Assembly (NCBI GenBank): GCA_030424645.1
Contig: JAUHWP010000008.1
Span: forward strand, 1 to 52,761
Length of the DNA stretch: 52,761 bases
Source: Alphaproteobacteria bacterium
Lineage (GTDB): Bacteria; Pseudomonadota; Alphaproteobacteria; Rhodobacterales; Rhodobacteraceae
Reading direction: 5' to 3'
Part shown: one piece after another, positions 18,300-28,328 of the stretch
Position numbering within the stretch: the first letter of the stretch is position 1
Layout of the letters: each line of letters opens with the position of its first letter
Notes under the pieces: model-generated
The model's input: only the letters and a program-made list of their open reading frames with translations
Databases searched by the model: none
What the model was told of the DNA's origin: nothing
Position numbers and translations under genes: made by a program

Positions 18300-19373
18300 A
18301 TGCAGGATTTCATCATCATTGGCGGCGGCATCGCGGGCGTATCGGCCGGGGCGCGGCTGTCGCATATCGGGCGTGTCACATTGTTAGAGACTGAGGACGC
18401 ACTGGCCTATCACGCGTCGGGTCGGTCTGCTGCGATGTTCGAAGAAAGCTATGGTGCGCCCAGCGTGATCGAGCTGAACCGCGCATCGCGGCAGTATCAT
18501 CAAACCGAAAACGGGGGGGTGCTCAGCCCGCGTGGATTGATGATCGTCGCAAAGACGGGGCAAGAGGACGCGCTGGCACATGATCTGGCCGCTATGTCGC
18601 TGGAGTCCATTTCAGTCGACGACGCCCGCGGGCTTGTTCCGATCCTGAACGCCGAAACCCTGATCGGCGCCGGGTATCACGAGGACGCGTGGGACATTGA
18701 CACCGATCTGCTGGTTCAGAATTTTGCCCGCGAACTGCGCAACAATGGCGAGATCGTCAACGGCGCCCCGGTTCAGAGCATCACCAGACATGAAACCGGG
18801 TGGGAGGTCACAACCCCCAAAGGGGTTTTCACCGCGAAAACGCTGGTCAACGCCGCCGGGGCCTGGGCCGATCAGATCGCGGCGCTGGCAGGGATCACGC
18901 CACTGGGTATCCAGCCCTATCGCCGGTCCATGGCGCGCATTCCGGCCCCGGGCGGGCACGAGGTTGCCTCCTGGCCGATGTTCATGGGCGCCGGTGAAAG
19001 CTGGTATGCCAAGCCGGATGCGGGTGCCCTGATCGTGTCGCCCGCCGATGCCGATCCGGTCGACGCCCAGGATGCCTGGGCAGACGATATGGTGCTGGCC
19101 GAAGGATTGGCGCGATATGAAGAACTGGTGACGGAACCCGTCACACGGATGATTTCGAACTGGGCCGGGTTGCGCAGTTTCGCACCCGACAGGAACCTTG
19201 TGATCGGGCGTTCCCCGCAGGACGCGGAATTCCTGTGGTTCGCAGGCCAGGGCGGTTACGGGTTCCAGTCAAGCCCGGGTGCGTCGCGCTTGCTGGCCGA
19301 TATCGTCGCCGGAACGTCATCCGAACTGGATGCAGCCACTGTCGCGTCGCTTGATCCCGCGCGGTTCGCCTGA
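18300..19373 (+). CDS. FAD-dependent oxidoreductase, DAO family
   Basis: A 357-residue flavoprotein of the D-amino-acid oxidase/dehydrogenase fold. The FAD dinucleotide motif IIGGGIAGVSAG is at residues 5-16, an ETEDALAYHASGRSAAM loop follows, and the C-terminal FAD loop has GQGGYGFQSSPG. It should oxidise a secondary or primary amine such as a D-amino acid or N-methyl amino acid, but the substrate is not predictable. An alternative ATG lies four codons upstream (18288); 18300 is preferred because GGGAACGG precedes it. Its stop abuts the stop of the convergent deacylase gene with no spacer. Confidence 0.82.
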   Translation: MQDFIIIGGGIAGVSAGARLSHIGRVTLLETEDALAYHASGRSAAMFEESYGAPSVIELNRASRQYHQTENGGVLSPRGLMIVAKTGQEDALAHDLAAMSLESISVDDARGLVPILNAETLIGAGYHEDAWDIDTDLLVQNFARELRNNGEIVNGAPVQSITRHETGWEVTTPKGVFTAKTLVNAAGAWADQIAALAGITPLGIQPYRRSMARIPAPGGHEVASWPMFMGAGESWYAKPDAGALIVSPADADPVDAQDAWADDMVLAEGLARYEELVTEPVTRMISNWAGLRSFAPDRNLVIGRSPQDAEFLWFAGQGGYGFQSSPGASRLLADIVAGTSSELDAATVASLDPARFA

Positions 19374-20297
19374 TCAGCCAAGCAGCACGTTCAGGTGTTT
19401 CACCACGGACCGGGCCAGAACCTCCGGTTCGTATCCCCCTTCCAGCATGGACACGATCCGCCCATCGGCAGATTCATCGGCAATCGCCTTCAATTCGCGC
19501 GTGACCCATTCATAGTCGGCATCGGTCAGTTGCACGCTGGACATGTCATCGGCCACATGGGCATCGAACCCGGCCGAGATGAAGATGAACTCGGGTTTGA
19601 ACTTCCTAAGATGCGGCAACCAATGGGCGCTGACGGCCTCGCGAAACTCGGCGCTGCCTGCCCCGGCGGACAGCGGGATATCGACAAGGTTGTCGGTTTC
19701 CTTTTCATGCCCGGTAAATGGATAGAACGGGTGCTGGAAGCTGGAGCAGAACAGCACGCGCGGTTCGGTCTTGAAGATCTCTTCGGTGCCGTTGCCGTGA
19801 TGCACATCGAAGTCGATGATCGCGACGCGTGACAACCCATGGCCCTCCAACGCATGGGCGGCGGCCACCGCGATGTTGTTGAACAGGCAGAACCCCATCG
19901 CCTTGTCGCGTTCGGCGTGGTGGCCCGGCGGGCGGATCATGCAAAAGACCGGATTTGCCTCACCCGCCATCACCAGATCGACGCCCAGCACACCAGCCCC
20001 GGCGGCCCGTTCGGCGGCGCGCAGGGTGCCGGGGCTCATCACCGTGTCGCCATCAACCTCGACGCTTTCCATCCCCTGCCCCGGTGCCAGCGCATAGACA
20101 CGATCCAGATAGTCGTGGTCATGCACCCGTTCCAACTGAGACCGCTCGACCAGTGGCGCATCGCGGTGGCGCACAACGTAATCCATACCCGACATGATCA
20201 GCTGATTGTTGATCGCATCCAGTCGCGCCTTGCTTTCCGGGTGCAGGGGGCCTGCGTCGTGATCTCGGCACTCGGGGTGCGATATGATGGACAGCAT
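19374..20297 (-). CDS. Histone-deacetylase-family (acetyl-lysine) deacylase
   Basis: A zinc-dependent amidohydrolase of the arginase/deacetylase fold, 307 residues. All expected catalytic elements are visible: RPPGHHAE with the His pair 126-127, zinc ligands Asp164 and His166 in DFDVHHGNG, Asp245 in SAGFDAH, and the transition-state Tyr in EGGY (286-289). It could remove acyl groups from protein lysines or cleave small amides such as acetylpolyamines. It lies 25 bases downstream of the Pat-like acyltransferase gene on the same strand, which favours a writer/eraser pair. Confidence 0.87.
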   Translation of the reverse strand: MLSIISHPECRDHDAGPLHPESKARLDAINNQLIMSGMDYVVRHRDAPLVERSQLERVHDHDYLDRVYALAPGQGMESVEVDGDTVMSPGTLRAAERAAGAGVLGVDLVMAGEANPVFCMIRPPGHHAERDKAMGFCLFNNIAVAAAHALEGHGLSRVAIIDFDVHHGNGTEEIFKTEPRVLFCSSFQHPFYPFTGHEKETDNLVDIPLSAGAGSAEFREAVSAHWLPHLRKFKPEFIFISAGFDAHVADDMSSVQLTDADYEWVTRELKAIADESADGRIVSMLEGGYEPEVLARSVVKHLNVLLG

Positions 20298-20322
20298 TCG
20301 GTCTCCTCTCCTTCACCTATGC

Positions 20323-23004
20323 CTATAGCGCGCGTTCGACAATCACCACGTCGGGGTCGTCGGGGTCCGGGCGTTGCGTGAACCCAAGATCTTTCATCAG
20401 GCGCAGCATCGGGGCGTTCTTGCGCAGAACCGTGCCTTCAATCACATCCAGCCCGTGATCCTGCGCCGCCTTGAACAGACCCTTCATCAACGTCGTGCCC
20501 AACCCCTGATTCTGAATACGATCCGACACCACGACAGCGAACTCGCAGCTTTTCCAGTCAGGATTGATCACATAGCGCGCGACCCCGACTTGCACGGACT
20601 TGCCGTCGATCTCGGCCATCGCGACCAGCGCCATTTCGCGGCGATAGTCGATCTGCGTGAACTGCGCCAGAAGCTCGGGGCTAAGCTCGTTCACGGACCC
20701 CATGAACCGCATCATCTTCGCCTCGTCCGACAGATCGCGCATGAACTGCTTTTCATGTTCCGCGTCCTCGGGCCGGATCGGGCGGATGGTCAGGGGGGTG
20801 CCGTCCCGCAGGAAGGTTTCGCGGGCAAGGTGGCGCGGATAGGGGTGGATCGCCATGTGATCATAGCGGCCATCGTTGGCGGGGGGCCGCGCGATGGTGA
20901 TCCGGGCATCCACCGCCAACACACCGTCCGGCCCGGCAAAAAGCGGGTTGATGTCCAGCTCGACGATCTCGGGCAGTTCGCTGACGATGATCGAGATGCG
21001 CTTCAACACATCAACAACCGCTGCCTTATCAACCGGATCATAGTCGCGGAAACTGTCCAGCGCCTTTGACACTCGGGTGCGGTTGATCAGACGCTCGGAC
21101 AGCACCGCGTTCAGGGGCGGCAGGGCAACCGCACTGTCTTTCATCACCTCGACCATCGTGCCGCCGGCGCCAAACAGGATCGTCGGTCCAAAGACGGGGT
21201 CGCGGCTGGCGCCGATCACCAGCTCGCGGGCCTGTCGCAAATGCGACATCGCTTCAACCGTGACGCCTGACACTTGGGCTTCTGGCATGGCTTTGGTGAC
21301 ACTGCCGATGATCTCATGAAACGCGCGCGTGACCGACGCCGCATGGGCCACGTTGATCTTCACCCCGCCCACATCGGTCTTGTGCGAAACATCGGGTGAC
21401 GAGATTTTCATGGCAACAGGGAAGCGGACGGTTTCGGCGGCGATCAACGCTTCGTTGGCGGTCTTGGCTTCGAAGGTCAGGTTGACGGGGATGTTGAAAG
21501 CGCTGAGCAGGGCTTTGCTTTCCGTGTCCGACAGGATGCCGCGCCCGGCGGCCAGCGCGTTCGATATGATCATCCGCGCGCCGTCCAGATCAAGCCCCTG
21601 CTCGAACGCACGCGCGCGCGGGACTTCCAGCGACAGCTTCCGATTGCGATAATGCTGCGCGAGGTAAGAGAACCCTTCCACCGCCCGTTCCGGCGTTTCA
21701 AACACAGAAATCCCGGCCTCGGACAGCAAAACGCGCCCTTCCGCAACCACGTCTTCGCCCATCCAGCAGGCCAGCACGGGTTTCCTGTTGCGCTTTGGCA
21801 AAGCGTCTTTCACGGCATGCGCCGCGGCGGTTGCGTCGGTCATGGCTTGTGGTGTCAGCAACACCAGCACGCCATCGACCTCGGGGTCGGCAATCGCGGC
21901 CTTGACCGCAGCGCCATACGCATCGGGCGTCGCGTCGCCCAGAATGTCAACGGGGTTGGCATGGCTCCAGAACGGCGGCAGGAGTTTGTCCAGCGCCTTG
22001 CGGGTCGCATCGGACAGGGGCGGAAGGCTGAGGCCCAGATCGCCCGCGCGGTCGGCGGCCAGCACGCCCGCGCCGCCCCCGTTCGTGATGATGCACAACC
22101 GGTCGCCCGAGGTTTTCTTGGTGTTCGCCAAAAGCTCGGCGGCGGCGAACAATTGTCCCAGCGTGTTGACCCGCACCGCACCGACGCGTTCCAGCGCCGC
22201 ATCGAAGACCTGATCTGACCCGATCAGGGCACCGGTATGGGTATGCGCGGCCTTGGCGCTGACCGCATGGCGACCCGATTTCAGAACGATCACCGGTTTC
22301 AGGCGCGCGGCCCGGCGCATGGCCGACATGAAATTCGGCGCGTCTTTCACGCCTTCGATATACAAAAGGATCGCATCGGTCTTCGGATCGTTCACCAGAT
22401 AATCCAGCGTGTCCCCGATATCGACATCCAGCGAACTGCCCAGCGACACCATGGCCGAGAACCCGGAATGATGCGGCCCTGCCCAATCCGCAATCGCCGA
22501 GATCAGGGCCCCCGATTGCGACACCATGGCCAGCCGCCCTTTCGGCGCCTGAGACCTGAGGAACGTGGCATCCAGCCCCAGCCATGGCCGCACCAACCCG
22601 ACGCAGTTCGGCCCCAAAACACGAATGCCACCTTTGCGGGCCTCGTGCATGACCTGGGATTCATAGGCGCGGCCTTTCTGGTCCCCATCGCCAAACCCTG
22701 CCGACAGGATGATCGCCGCCTTCACACCCGCCGCGGCACAATCGCGCATGATGCCGGGAACGGTTCGGGCTGGTGTGGCAATGACGGCCAGATCAATCTC
22801 GTGCGGGATGCCGGCTATCGTCCGATAGCATACTGCATCGCCAATGGCTTTGTGCTTGGGGTTGATCGCGAAAATTTCGCCGTCGAAGTCACCAGCCACC
22901 AGATTGGCATAGGCAAGCGCACCGACCGAGCCGCCAGAGGGGCTGGCCCCGAACACGGCCACGGATCGCGGGTCGAACAGAGGGCTAAGCGGGCTTTTGT
23001 CCAT
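20323..23004 (-). CDS. Acyl-CoA synthetase (NDP-forming)/GNAT fusion, Pat-like
   Basis: An 893-residue fusion. An N-terminal CoA-binding Rossmann domain (VAVFGAS, 15-21) leads into succinyl-CoA-ligase-like domains. An ATP-grasp region follows (VAMKISSPDVSHKTDVGGV), then a C-terminal GNAT acetyltransferase from about residue 722 with the acetyl-CoA loop QNQGLGT. This is the architecture of protein lysine acetyltransferase Pat/YfiQ. Unlike what is reported for Salmonella Pat, the ligase active-site histidine appears kept (AAHTHTGALIGSD, His256), so the ligase half may be active. The ATG at 23004 has AAGGA nine bases upstream; a TTG seven codons earlier is possible. Confidence 0.87.
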   Translation of the reverse strand: MDKSPLSPLFDPRSVAVFGASPSGGSVGALAYANLVAGDFDGEIFAINPKHKAIGDAVCYRTIAGIPHEIDLAVIATPARTVPGIMRDCAAAGVKAAIILSAGFGDGDQKGRAYESQVMHEARKGGIRVLGPNCVGLVRPWLGLDATFLRSQAPKGRLAMVSQSGALISAIADWAGPHHSGFSAMVSLGSSLDVDIGDTLDYLVNDPKTDAILLYIEGVKDAPNFMSAMRRAARLKPVIVLKSGRHAVSAKAAHTHTGALIGSDQVFDAALERVGAVRVNTLGQLFAAAELLANTKKTSGDRLCIITNGGGAGVLAADRAGDLGLSLPPLSDATRKALDKLLPPFWSHANPVDILGDATPDAYGAAVKAAIADPEVDGVLVLLTPQAMTDATAAAHAVKDALPKRNRKPVLACWMGEDVVAEGRVLLSEAGISVFETPERAVEGFSYLAQHYRNRKLSLEVPRARAFEQGLDLDGARMIISNALAAGRGILSDTESKALLSAFNIPVNLTFEAKTANEALIAAETVRFPVAMKISSPDVSHKTDVGGVKINVAHAASVTRAFHEIIGSVTKAMPEAQVSGVTVEAMSHLRQARELVIGASRDPVFGPTILFGAGGTMVEVMKDSAVALPPLNAVLSERLINRTRVSKALDSFRDYDPVDKAAVVDVLKRISIIVSELPEIVELDINPLFAGPDGVLAVDARITIARPPANDGRYDHMAIHPYPRHLARETFLRDGTPLTIRPIRPEDAEHEKQFMRDLSDEAKMMRFMGSVNELSPELLAQFTQIDYRREMALVAMAEIDGKSVQVGVARYVINPDWKSCEFAVVVSDRIQNQGLGTTLMKGLFKAAQDHGLDVIEGTVLRKNAPMLRLMKDLGFTQRPDPDDPDVVIVERAL

Positions 23005-23104
23005 GCGGTTTGGTCCTTCGCGCAAAGCTTACCCCTTGGGGCAAGCCGATCACTCCTCCTGCTTCGTTTCTGCACATGCAAACACGACCTGTCTTTGATG
23101 TGGC

Positions 23105-23512
23105 TCAAGGCTTTCGGGCCGGTCCTTTTGCATGTTCGATCCCCTTCAGGATCGGGCAGTCCGGCCGGTCATCACCCGAACAGGCGCGCACCAGTTCCGA
23201 CAGCGTGTCGCGCATGGCCACAAGGTCCGATATCTTGGCCTCGATCTCGTCCAGATGTTCGGCAGCGATCCGTTTCACGTCGCTGCTGGCACGGGTCTGA
23301 TCCTCGTAAAGGGCCAGCAGGGCGCGGCAGTCTTCGATCGAAAAACCAAGCGCGCGGGATCGCGCCAGAAAGGTCAGCTTGTGCAGGTCTTGCGCGGAAA
23401 ACACGCGGTAGCCATTGGTATCGCGATTGGGCGTGACCAGTCCGATATCCTCGTAATAACGGATCGTTTTCGCCGGCAGTCCGGCATGCTGGGCGGCTTC
23501 GGAAATGTTCAT
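23105..23512 (-). CDS. cueR: Cu(I)-responsive MerR-family regulator CueR
   Basis: A 135-residue MerR-type activator. The N-terminal winged helix begins [25 protein letters not shown], here split by the usual turn. A long dimerisation helix follows. The metal loop has Cys111 and Cys119 in the C-x7-C spacing of CueR, and Ser77 is at the position that marks sensors of +1 metal ions. It should bind Cu(I)/Ag(I) and twist the 19-bp-spacer promoter upstream of copA. Its ATG overlaps the copA stop by four bases, so it lies in the operon it controls. Confidence 0.92.
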   Translation of the reverse strand: MNISEAAQHAGLPAKTIRYYEDIGLVTPNRDTNGYRVFSAQDLHKLTFLARSRALGFSIEDCRALLALYEDQTRASSDVKRIAAEHLDEIEAKISDLVAMRDTLSELVRACSGDDRPDCPILKGIEHAKGPARKP

Positions 23513-25971
23513 GCTGCATCCTCCAACACCGGGCGGACAAAGCGCAAGCGCAACGCGTTGGTCAGCACAAGGACCGAGGATGCCGCCATCGCCCCCGCGC
23601 CCAGCATCGGCGACAGCAAGACGCCCCAGACGGGATAGAGCAACCCCGCCGCCACCGGGATCAGCAGCACGTTATATCCAAAAGCCCAGAACAGGTTCTG
23701 GCGAATGTTGGTCATGGTCCGGCGGCTGATCTCGAACGCGTTGGCCACGCCGGACAACGCCCCCGAGGACAGCACCACATCCGCCGCCTCGATCGCCACG
23801 TCAGTGCCGGTTCCGATGGCCAGCCCGACATCGGCACGCGCAAGCGCCGGGGCATCGTTGATGCCATCGCCAACAAAAGCCACTTTGCCGTAACGCGCCT
23901 GAAGCGCCTCGACCGCCGCGACCTTGCCATCAGGCAGCACCCCGGCATTTACGTGGTCTATGCCAAGCTGGTCGGCAATGGCGGCGGCGGTGGCCGGGTC
24001 ATCGCCGGTGATCATGGCAAGCTGTTTCCCCATTGCGCGCAACGCGGTCAAGGCAGGTGCGGTGTCAGGCTTGATCGGGTCGGACACGCCGATGAGCGCG
24101 GCAAACTTGCCGTCGATTGCCACGAAGAACACCGTGTGCCCCTTGGCCCGCATGGGGCCTGCGCGCTTTACAAGGTCGGTCATCGGGATGTTTTCACGTT
24201 CCATGAACTTCTGCGACCCGACAAGGAGATGTGCGCCGTCCACCTCTGCCTGCAAACCGAACCCGGTCACGGTCTGCACGTTAGCGGCCTTCGCAGGAGC
24301 AACGCCGCGATCTTCTGCCCCGCGCAAAATAGCTTGGGCCAGCGGGTGTTCGCTTTGCACCTCGGCTCCGGCAACCATGGCCAACACCGTGTCGGCATCC
24401 AGATCACCGGCAGTTTCGAAAGCCGTCAGCTCAGGCCGCCCTTGCGTCAGCGTGCCGGTTTTGTCGAAGGCGACGATTTCCGCCGATTGCAGGGATTGCA
24501 ACGCGTCACCACGACGAAACAGCGCGCCCAATTGCGCGGCCCGCCCGGTGCCCACCATGATCGAGGTGGGGGTCGCCAGCCCCATCGCACAGGGACAGGC
24601 GATGATCAGAACCGACACACCCGCGACCAAGGCAAGCCCAAGCGCCGGATCCGGTCCGATCAGCAACCAGAACAGCACGGTCAGCGCGGCAATCCCCATC
24701 ACGATGGGCACGAAGATCGCCGTGATCCGGTCGACCAACGCCTGAATGGGCAGGCGCGCACCCTGCGCGTCTTCGACCATCCGCACGATCTGCGACAGCA
24801 GCGTGTCCGGCCCAACAGCCGTAACCCGCGCCTTCAGCGCGCCTTTGCCGTTGACGGTGCCGCCGGTCACTGTGTCGCCCGTGGTCTTGGGCACGGGCAC
24901 CGGTTCACCCGTGATCATACTTTCATCGACAAGGCTTTCGCCCTCGATCACCTCGCCATCCAACGGCACGCGTTCACCGGGGCGGATCACCACAACCTCG
25001 CCCGTCACAACCTGCGCGACGGGGCGGGTCAGGGTTTTACCATCGGCATCGACAAGGGCTTCCTTGGGGGCCAGCGCCACAAGCGCCCGGATGGCTTCGC
25101 CCGTGCGGCCCTTGGCGCGCGCTTCCATCCAGCGCCCAATCAGGATCAACACGACGATCACCGCCGCCGCTTCGAAATAGACGTTCGCGGTGCCTGCGGG
25201 CAGGATCCCCGGCGCCAGCACCGACACCACAGAATACAGATAGGCCGCCGATGTGCCCAGCGCGACCAGGGCGTTCATCTCGGGTGCGCCGCGCAGCAGG
25301 GCGGGAATGCCCTTGGCAAAGAACATCCGGCCCGGCCCGGCCATGACGATCGTTGTCAGGACAAGCTGGATCCAGTGGGACGTGCCAAGGCCAATCGTCC
25401 GCGCGATCCAGTGATGGAAGGCTGGGAACACATGCCCACCCATCTCAAGGATGAATACGGGCAGGGTCAGGGCGGCTGCAAGCAGGGCCTTGCGTCGCAA
25501 GGCGTTTGCCTCGGCTTCCTTGTCGCGCGGGGCATCGGTGGCGCCGTCGTCGCGCGGATGTGTCGGGAACCCCGCCTTGGTGACTTTGGCAGACAGCGCA
25601 TCGGGGCTGACGGCCCCGGCCAGATAGGTCACGAAAGCCCGCTCCGACGCCAGATTGACCCGCGCTTCCAAAACGCCCGGCGTCGCGGTCAGCAAGCGTT
25701 CGACCCGCCCCACACACGAGGCACAGGTCATCGACCCGACCTCCAACACCGCCGTTTCGCGCCGCGCGGGATATCCGGCCCGGTCCAATGCGTCGGTCAG
25801 CGCGCCGGTCGTCGCCGGGGCTGAAAACGCGACACGCGCCGTTTCATTTGCCAGGTTGACCGGTGCACTGTCGACGCCATCGACGGCGGTCAACGCGCGT
25901 TCAGCCCGCCCGACGCACGACGCGCAGGACAGGTTTTCAAGCTTCAGGGTCAGGGTGGTTGCAGCAGACAT
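23509..25971 (-). CDS. copA: Copper-exporting P1B-type ATPase
   Basis: An inner-membrane Cu(I) efflux pump of 820 residues. Two N-terminal metal-binding domains each carry a CASC motif (16-19 and 83-86). About eight TM helices follow, with the transport motif [10 protein letters not shown]. The cytosolic domains show TGEPVPV (actuator), DKTGTLTQG (phosphorylated Asp), SEHPLA (nucleotide His-Pro) and [14 protein letters not shown] lies about eight bases before the ATG. It is the first gene of copA-cueR and is driven by a CueR-type promoter. Confidence 0.96.
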   Translation of the reverse strand: MSAATTLTLKLENLSCASCVGRAERALTAVDGVDSAPVNLANETARVAFSAPATTGALTDALDRAGYPARRETAVLEVGSMTCASCVGRVERLLTATPGVLEARVNLASERAFVTYLAGAVSPDALSAKVTKAGFPTHPRDDGATDAPRDKEAEANALRRKALLAAALTLPVFILEMGGHVFPAFHHWIARTIGLGTSHWIQLVLTTIVMAGPGRMFFAKGIPALLRGAPEMNALVALGTSAAYLYSVVSVLAPGILPAGTANVYFEAAAVIVVLILIGRWMEARAKGRTGEAIRALVALAPKEALVDADGKTLTRPVAQVVTGEVVVIRPGERVPLDGEVIEGESLVDESMITGEPVPVPKTTGDTVTGGTVNGKGALKARVTAVGPDTLLSQIVRMVEDAQGARLPIQALVDRITAIFVPIVMGIAALTVLFWLLIGPDPALGLALVAGVSVLIIACPCAMGLATPTSIMVGTGRAAQLGALFRRGDALQSLQSAEIVAFDKTGTLTQGRPELTAFETAGDLDADTVLAMVAGAEVQSEHPLAQAILRGAEDRGVAPAKAANVQTVTGFGLQAEVDGAHLLVGSQKFMERENIPMTDLVKRAGPMRAKGHTVFFVAIDGKFAALIGVSDPIKPDTAPALTALRAMGKQLAMITGDDPATAAAIADQLGIDHVNAGVLPDGKVAAVEALQARYGKVAFVGDGINDAPALARADVGLAIGTGTDVAIEAADVVLSSGALSGVANAFEISRRTMTNIRQNLFWAFGYNVLLIPVAAGLLYPVWGVLLSPMLGAGAMAASSVLVLTNALRLRFVRPVLEDAA

Positions 25972-25998
25972 AAGGCACTCCGATCTCGTTGTGCACCT

Positions 25999-26029
25999 TA
26001 GATAAGGTTTCCAGTGACTGGAAGGTCAA
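25999..26029 (-). promoter_or_regulatory. CueR-type promoter/operator of copA
   Basis: Reading leftward, a -35 TTGACC (26029-26024) and a -10 TATCTA (26004-25999) are separated by 19 bases, the overlong spacer diagnostic of MerR-family promoters. The spacer contains a perfect 7-1-7 dyad, TTCCAGT-C-ACTGGAA (26023-26009). It lies 28 bases upstream of the copA start. Confidence 0.88.
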
Positions 26030-26058
26030 GACCCGATTGCGAAATTTCTTTCCGGCGC

Positions 26059-26086
26059 TTGACCCATTGAAAATTAGGCGTATGCA
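26059..26086 (+). promoter_or_regulatory. Possible copZ promoter
   Basis: TTGACC (26059-26064) and TATGCA (26081-26086) are 16 bases apart, 33 bases before the copZ start. The -10 matches weakly. No CueR-like dyad is visible in the spacer. Confidence 0.3.
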
Positions 26087-26119
26087 AATGGGCAGCACCG
26101 ATTGCAGAAAGAGTTTCCC

Positions 26120-26311
26120 ATGACCAGATTTCACGTGCCTGATATGAGCTGCGGGCATTGCAAGGCTTCCATCACGGAAACCCTGACAGCGGCAGGCGCC
26201 GACCAACTGGAATTCGATATGGAGGCCCGCACGGTCGATGTATCGGGCCTGTCGCCCGAGACCATCGTCGCCAAGCTGAACGAGATCGGGTTTCCCGCAG
26301 AGCAGAGCTAG
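26120..26311 (+). CDS. copZ: CopZ-like copper chaperone (HMA domain)
   Basis: A 63-residue single heavy-metal-associated domain with the metal loop MSCGHC (Cys11 and Cys14), followed by the KASITETL helix and the C-terminal GFPAE turn. It should carry Cu(I) in the cytoplasm and hand it to CopA. The family also includes MerP-like proteins. It diverges from copA across 148 bases. AAAGAG lies ahead of the ATG; an upstream in-frame TTG at 26102 is less likely. Confidence 0.85.
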   Translation: MTRFHVPDMSCGHCKASITETLTAAGADQLEFDMEARTVDVSGLSPETIVAKLNEIGFPAEQS

Positions 26312-26337
26312 AAAACCCCGGCGCGGGCCGGGGTTTC
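26312..26337. terminator. Bidirectional terminator between copZ and oppF
   Basis: A perfect ten-pair stem, AAACCCCGGC (26313-26322) with GCCGGGGTTT (26327-26336), encloses a GCGG loop. T-tracts stand on both strands, four T's on the minus strand. It separates the convergent copZ and opp transcripts. Confidence 0.88.
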
Positions 26338-26358
26338 AAATTCTCGGGGGATGCACCT

Positions 26359-27345
26359 TCAGATCACGTGGCAGGCCACTTGCTGCGCGTTGCCACGATC
26401 CGTCAGCGGCGGCTTGGTTTCCGCACAGACCGATCTGGCCAGTGGGCAGCGCGTGCGGAACACACAACCCGATGGCGGGTTCAGCGGCGACGGCAGGTCG
26501 GCATCCAGAAGCATCACCTCGTTCTCGGCATGGGCCTTGGGATCGGGGATCGGCACCGCCGAAATCAGCGCCTGCGTATAGGGGTGGCCCGGCGCGCGAT
26601 ACAGTTGCTCGGCCTCGCTGATTTCGACGACATTGCCAAGATACAGAACCATTACCCGCGTCGAGATGTGTTTGACCACGGAGAGGTCGTGGGCGATGAA
26701 GATCAGGCTCAGCCCCATCTCTTCCTGAATGTCCATCAACAGGTTGATCACCTGCGCCTGAATGGACACGTCCAGCGCCGACACGGGTTCGTCGCAGATG
26801 ATCAGTTGCGGCTTCAGGATCAGCGCACGGGCAATCCCGATCCGCTGGCATTGCCCGCCCGAAAACTCGTGCGGGTAACGGTTGATCATGTTGGGCAGGA
26901 TGCCCACGCGATCCAGCACCTCGCGCACGCGGGTCTTCACCTCGGACTTTGAAACGTCAGGATAGTGGGTCTTGAGCGGTTCGGCCACAATCTGGCCGAT
27001 GGTCATGCGCGGGTTCAAGGATGCCAGCGGATCCTGAAAGATCATCTGCATCTCTTTTCGATGTTCGCGCATGCCCTGCTTGTTCAGCGACAGAAGATCA
27101 TCGCCCAGCCACAGGACGGTGCCTGCCTCGGACGGGACCATGCGCATGATGGCGCGCGCCAGTGTGGATTTTCCGCAGCCACTCTCGCCCACGATGCCCA
27201 GGGTCTCGCCCGGCATCAGGTCGAAATCGACCCCATCCACAGCTTTCAGCTTTTCAGGAGCCGTCCACGGCATCGCGCCCTTGGGCTTGATGTCAAACCA
27301 GACCTTCAGGTCGCGGACGGATAAAAGAGGCGATTGGGCGTTCAT
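26359..27345 (-). CDS. oppF: Oligopeptide ABC transporter ATPase OppF
   Basis: Cytoplasmic ATPase of 328 residues. Walker A is GESGCGKST, the signature [12 protein letters not shown], Walker [14 protein letters not shown] and the switch His sits in IAHDLSVV. The C-terminal extension with [14 protein letters not shown] is the oligopeptide/dipeptide-specific domain. Its ATG overlaps the oppD stop by four bases. It is the last gene of oppABCDF. Dipeptide or glutathione specificity cannot be excluded. Confidence 0.9.
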   Translation of the reverse strand: MNAQSPLLSVRDLKVWFDIKPKGAMPWTAPEKLKAVDGVDFDLMPGETLGIVGESGCGKSTLARAIMRMVPSEAGTVLWLGDDLLSLNKQGMREHRKEMQMIFQDPLASLNPRMTIGQIVAEPLKTHYPDVSKSEVKTRVREVLDRVGILPNMINRYPHEFSGGQCQRIGIARALILKPQLIICDEPVSALDVSIQAQVINLLMDIQEEMGLSLIFIAHDLSVVKHISTRVMVLYLGNVVEISEAEQLYRAPGHPYTQALISAVPIPDPKAHAENEVMLLDADLPSPLNPPSGCVFRTRCPLARSVCAETKPPLTDRGNAQQVACHVI

Positions 27346-28316
27346 ACAAGCTCCTCCAATGGTCTGATACAGGCACGGCGGCGCACCTTGCGCCCGGCCA
27401 CACCATCCAGCACGGGACGGATCGTGGCGCAGTCCTTGATCGCAAATTCACATCGGGGCGAGAATGGGCAGCCTGTGGGCATGTTCATCATGTTGGGGGG
27501 GCTGCCGGGGATCGTGGCCAGGCGCGGGCTTTCAAGATCCAGACGCGGCACCGCCCGCAGAAGGCCCATCGTATAGGGATGGGTCGGCATTTCGAACAGC
27601 CCCTCGGTGGTCCCGTATTCCATCTGTTGCCCGCCATACATGACAAGGGTTTCCTTGCACGATCCGGCCACGACGCCAAGATCGTGGGTGATCAGGATGA
27701 TGGACATGCCGAATTCCGATTGCAGGTCTTCCAGCAGTTTCATGATCTGTGCCTGAACGGTCACATCCAGCGCCGTGGTCGGTTCGTCGGCGATCAGGAT
27801 GTCGGGCTTGCACAGAAGCGACATTGCGATCATCACCCGCTGGCGCATCCCGCCCGAAAACTCGTGCGGGAACATCGTGACCCGCTTCTTCGCTTCGGGA
27901 ATGCGCACGGCATCAAGCATATCGACAGACTGGCGCACCGCCTCGGATTTCGAGATGCCTTTGTGATGGGTCAGAACCTCGGCCATCTGGTCCGAGACAC
28001 GCATGAACGGGTTCAGGCAGGTCATCGGGTCCTGGAAGATCATCGCGATCTTCTCGGCCCGGATCTTGTTCAGCTTGCTGGGGGCGATGTTCAAAATCTC
28101 TTCCCCGGCCAGCTTCACCGATCCGGTCGCCTTGCCGTTGCGGGCCAGAAGGCCCATGATCGCAAAGACGGTCTGGCTTTTGCCCGACCCACTTTCCCCC
28201 ACCACGCCCAGCGTTTCGCCGGCGGTCAGGTCGAAACTGATCCCGTCCACGGCGGTCACGGTGCCATCGGGGGTGTCGAAATGAACGCTCAGGTCGCGTA
28301 CTTCAAGAAGTGCCAT
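27342..28316 (-). CDS. oppD: Oligopeptide ABC transporter ATPase OppD
   Basis: The second ATPase of the importer, 324 residues, forming a heterodimer with OppF. Walker A is GESGSGKSQ, the signature [12 protein letters not shown], Walker [14 protein letters not shown]. The cysteine-rich C-terminal tail ([14 protein letters not shown]) matches the 4Fe-4S-like element of OppD/DppD proteins. It lies 12 bases after oppC. Confidence 0.9.
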   Translation of the reverse strand: MALLEVRDLSVHFDTPDGTVTAVDGISFDLTAGETLGVVGESGSGKSQTVFAIMGLLARNGKATGSVKLAGEEILNIAPSKLNKIRAEKIAMIFQDPMTCLNPFMRVSDQMAEVLTHHKGISKSEAVRQSVDMLDAVRIPEAKKRVTMFPHEFSGGMRQRVMIAMSLLCKPDILIADEPTTALDVTVQAQIMKLLEDLQSEFGMSIILITHDLGVVAGSCKETLVMYGGQQMEYGTTEGLFEMPTHPYTMGLLRAVPRLDLESPRLATIPGSPPNMMNMPTGCPFSPRCEFAIKDCATIRPVLDGVAGRKVRRRACIRPLEELV

Positions 28317-28328
28317 ATCGCAGAACCC

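Noticed and set aside
23026-23060. Hairpin between cueR and the Pat-like gene as a terminator
   Set aside because: The stem GCTT-x-CCCC/GGGG-x-AAGC has a mismatch, a two-base loop and no T-run; too weak to call.
23953-25824. 623-codon open frame on the plus strand across copA
   Set aside because: Antisense to copA, which has every P-type ATPase motif. The product is His/Arg/Gln-rich nonsense typical of GC-rich shadow frames.
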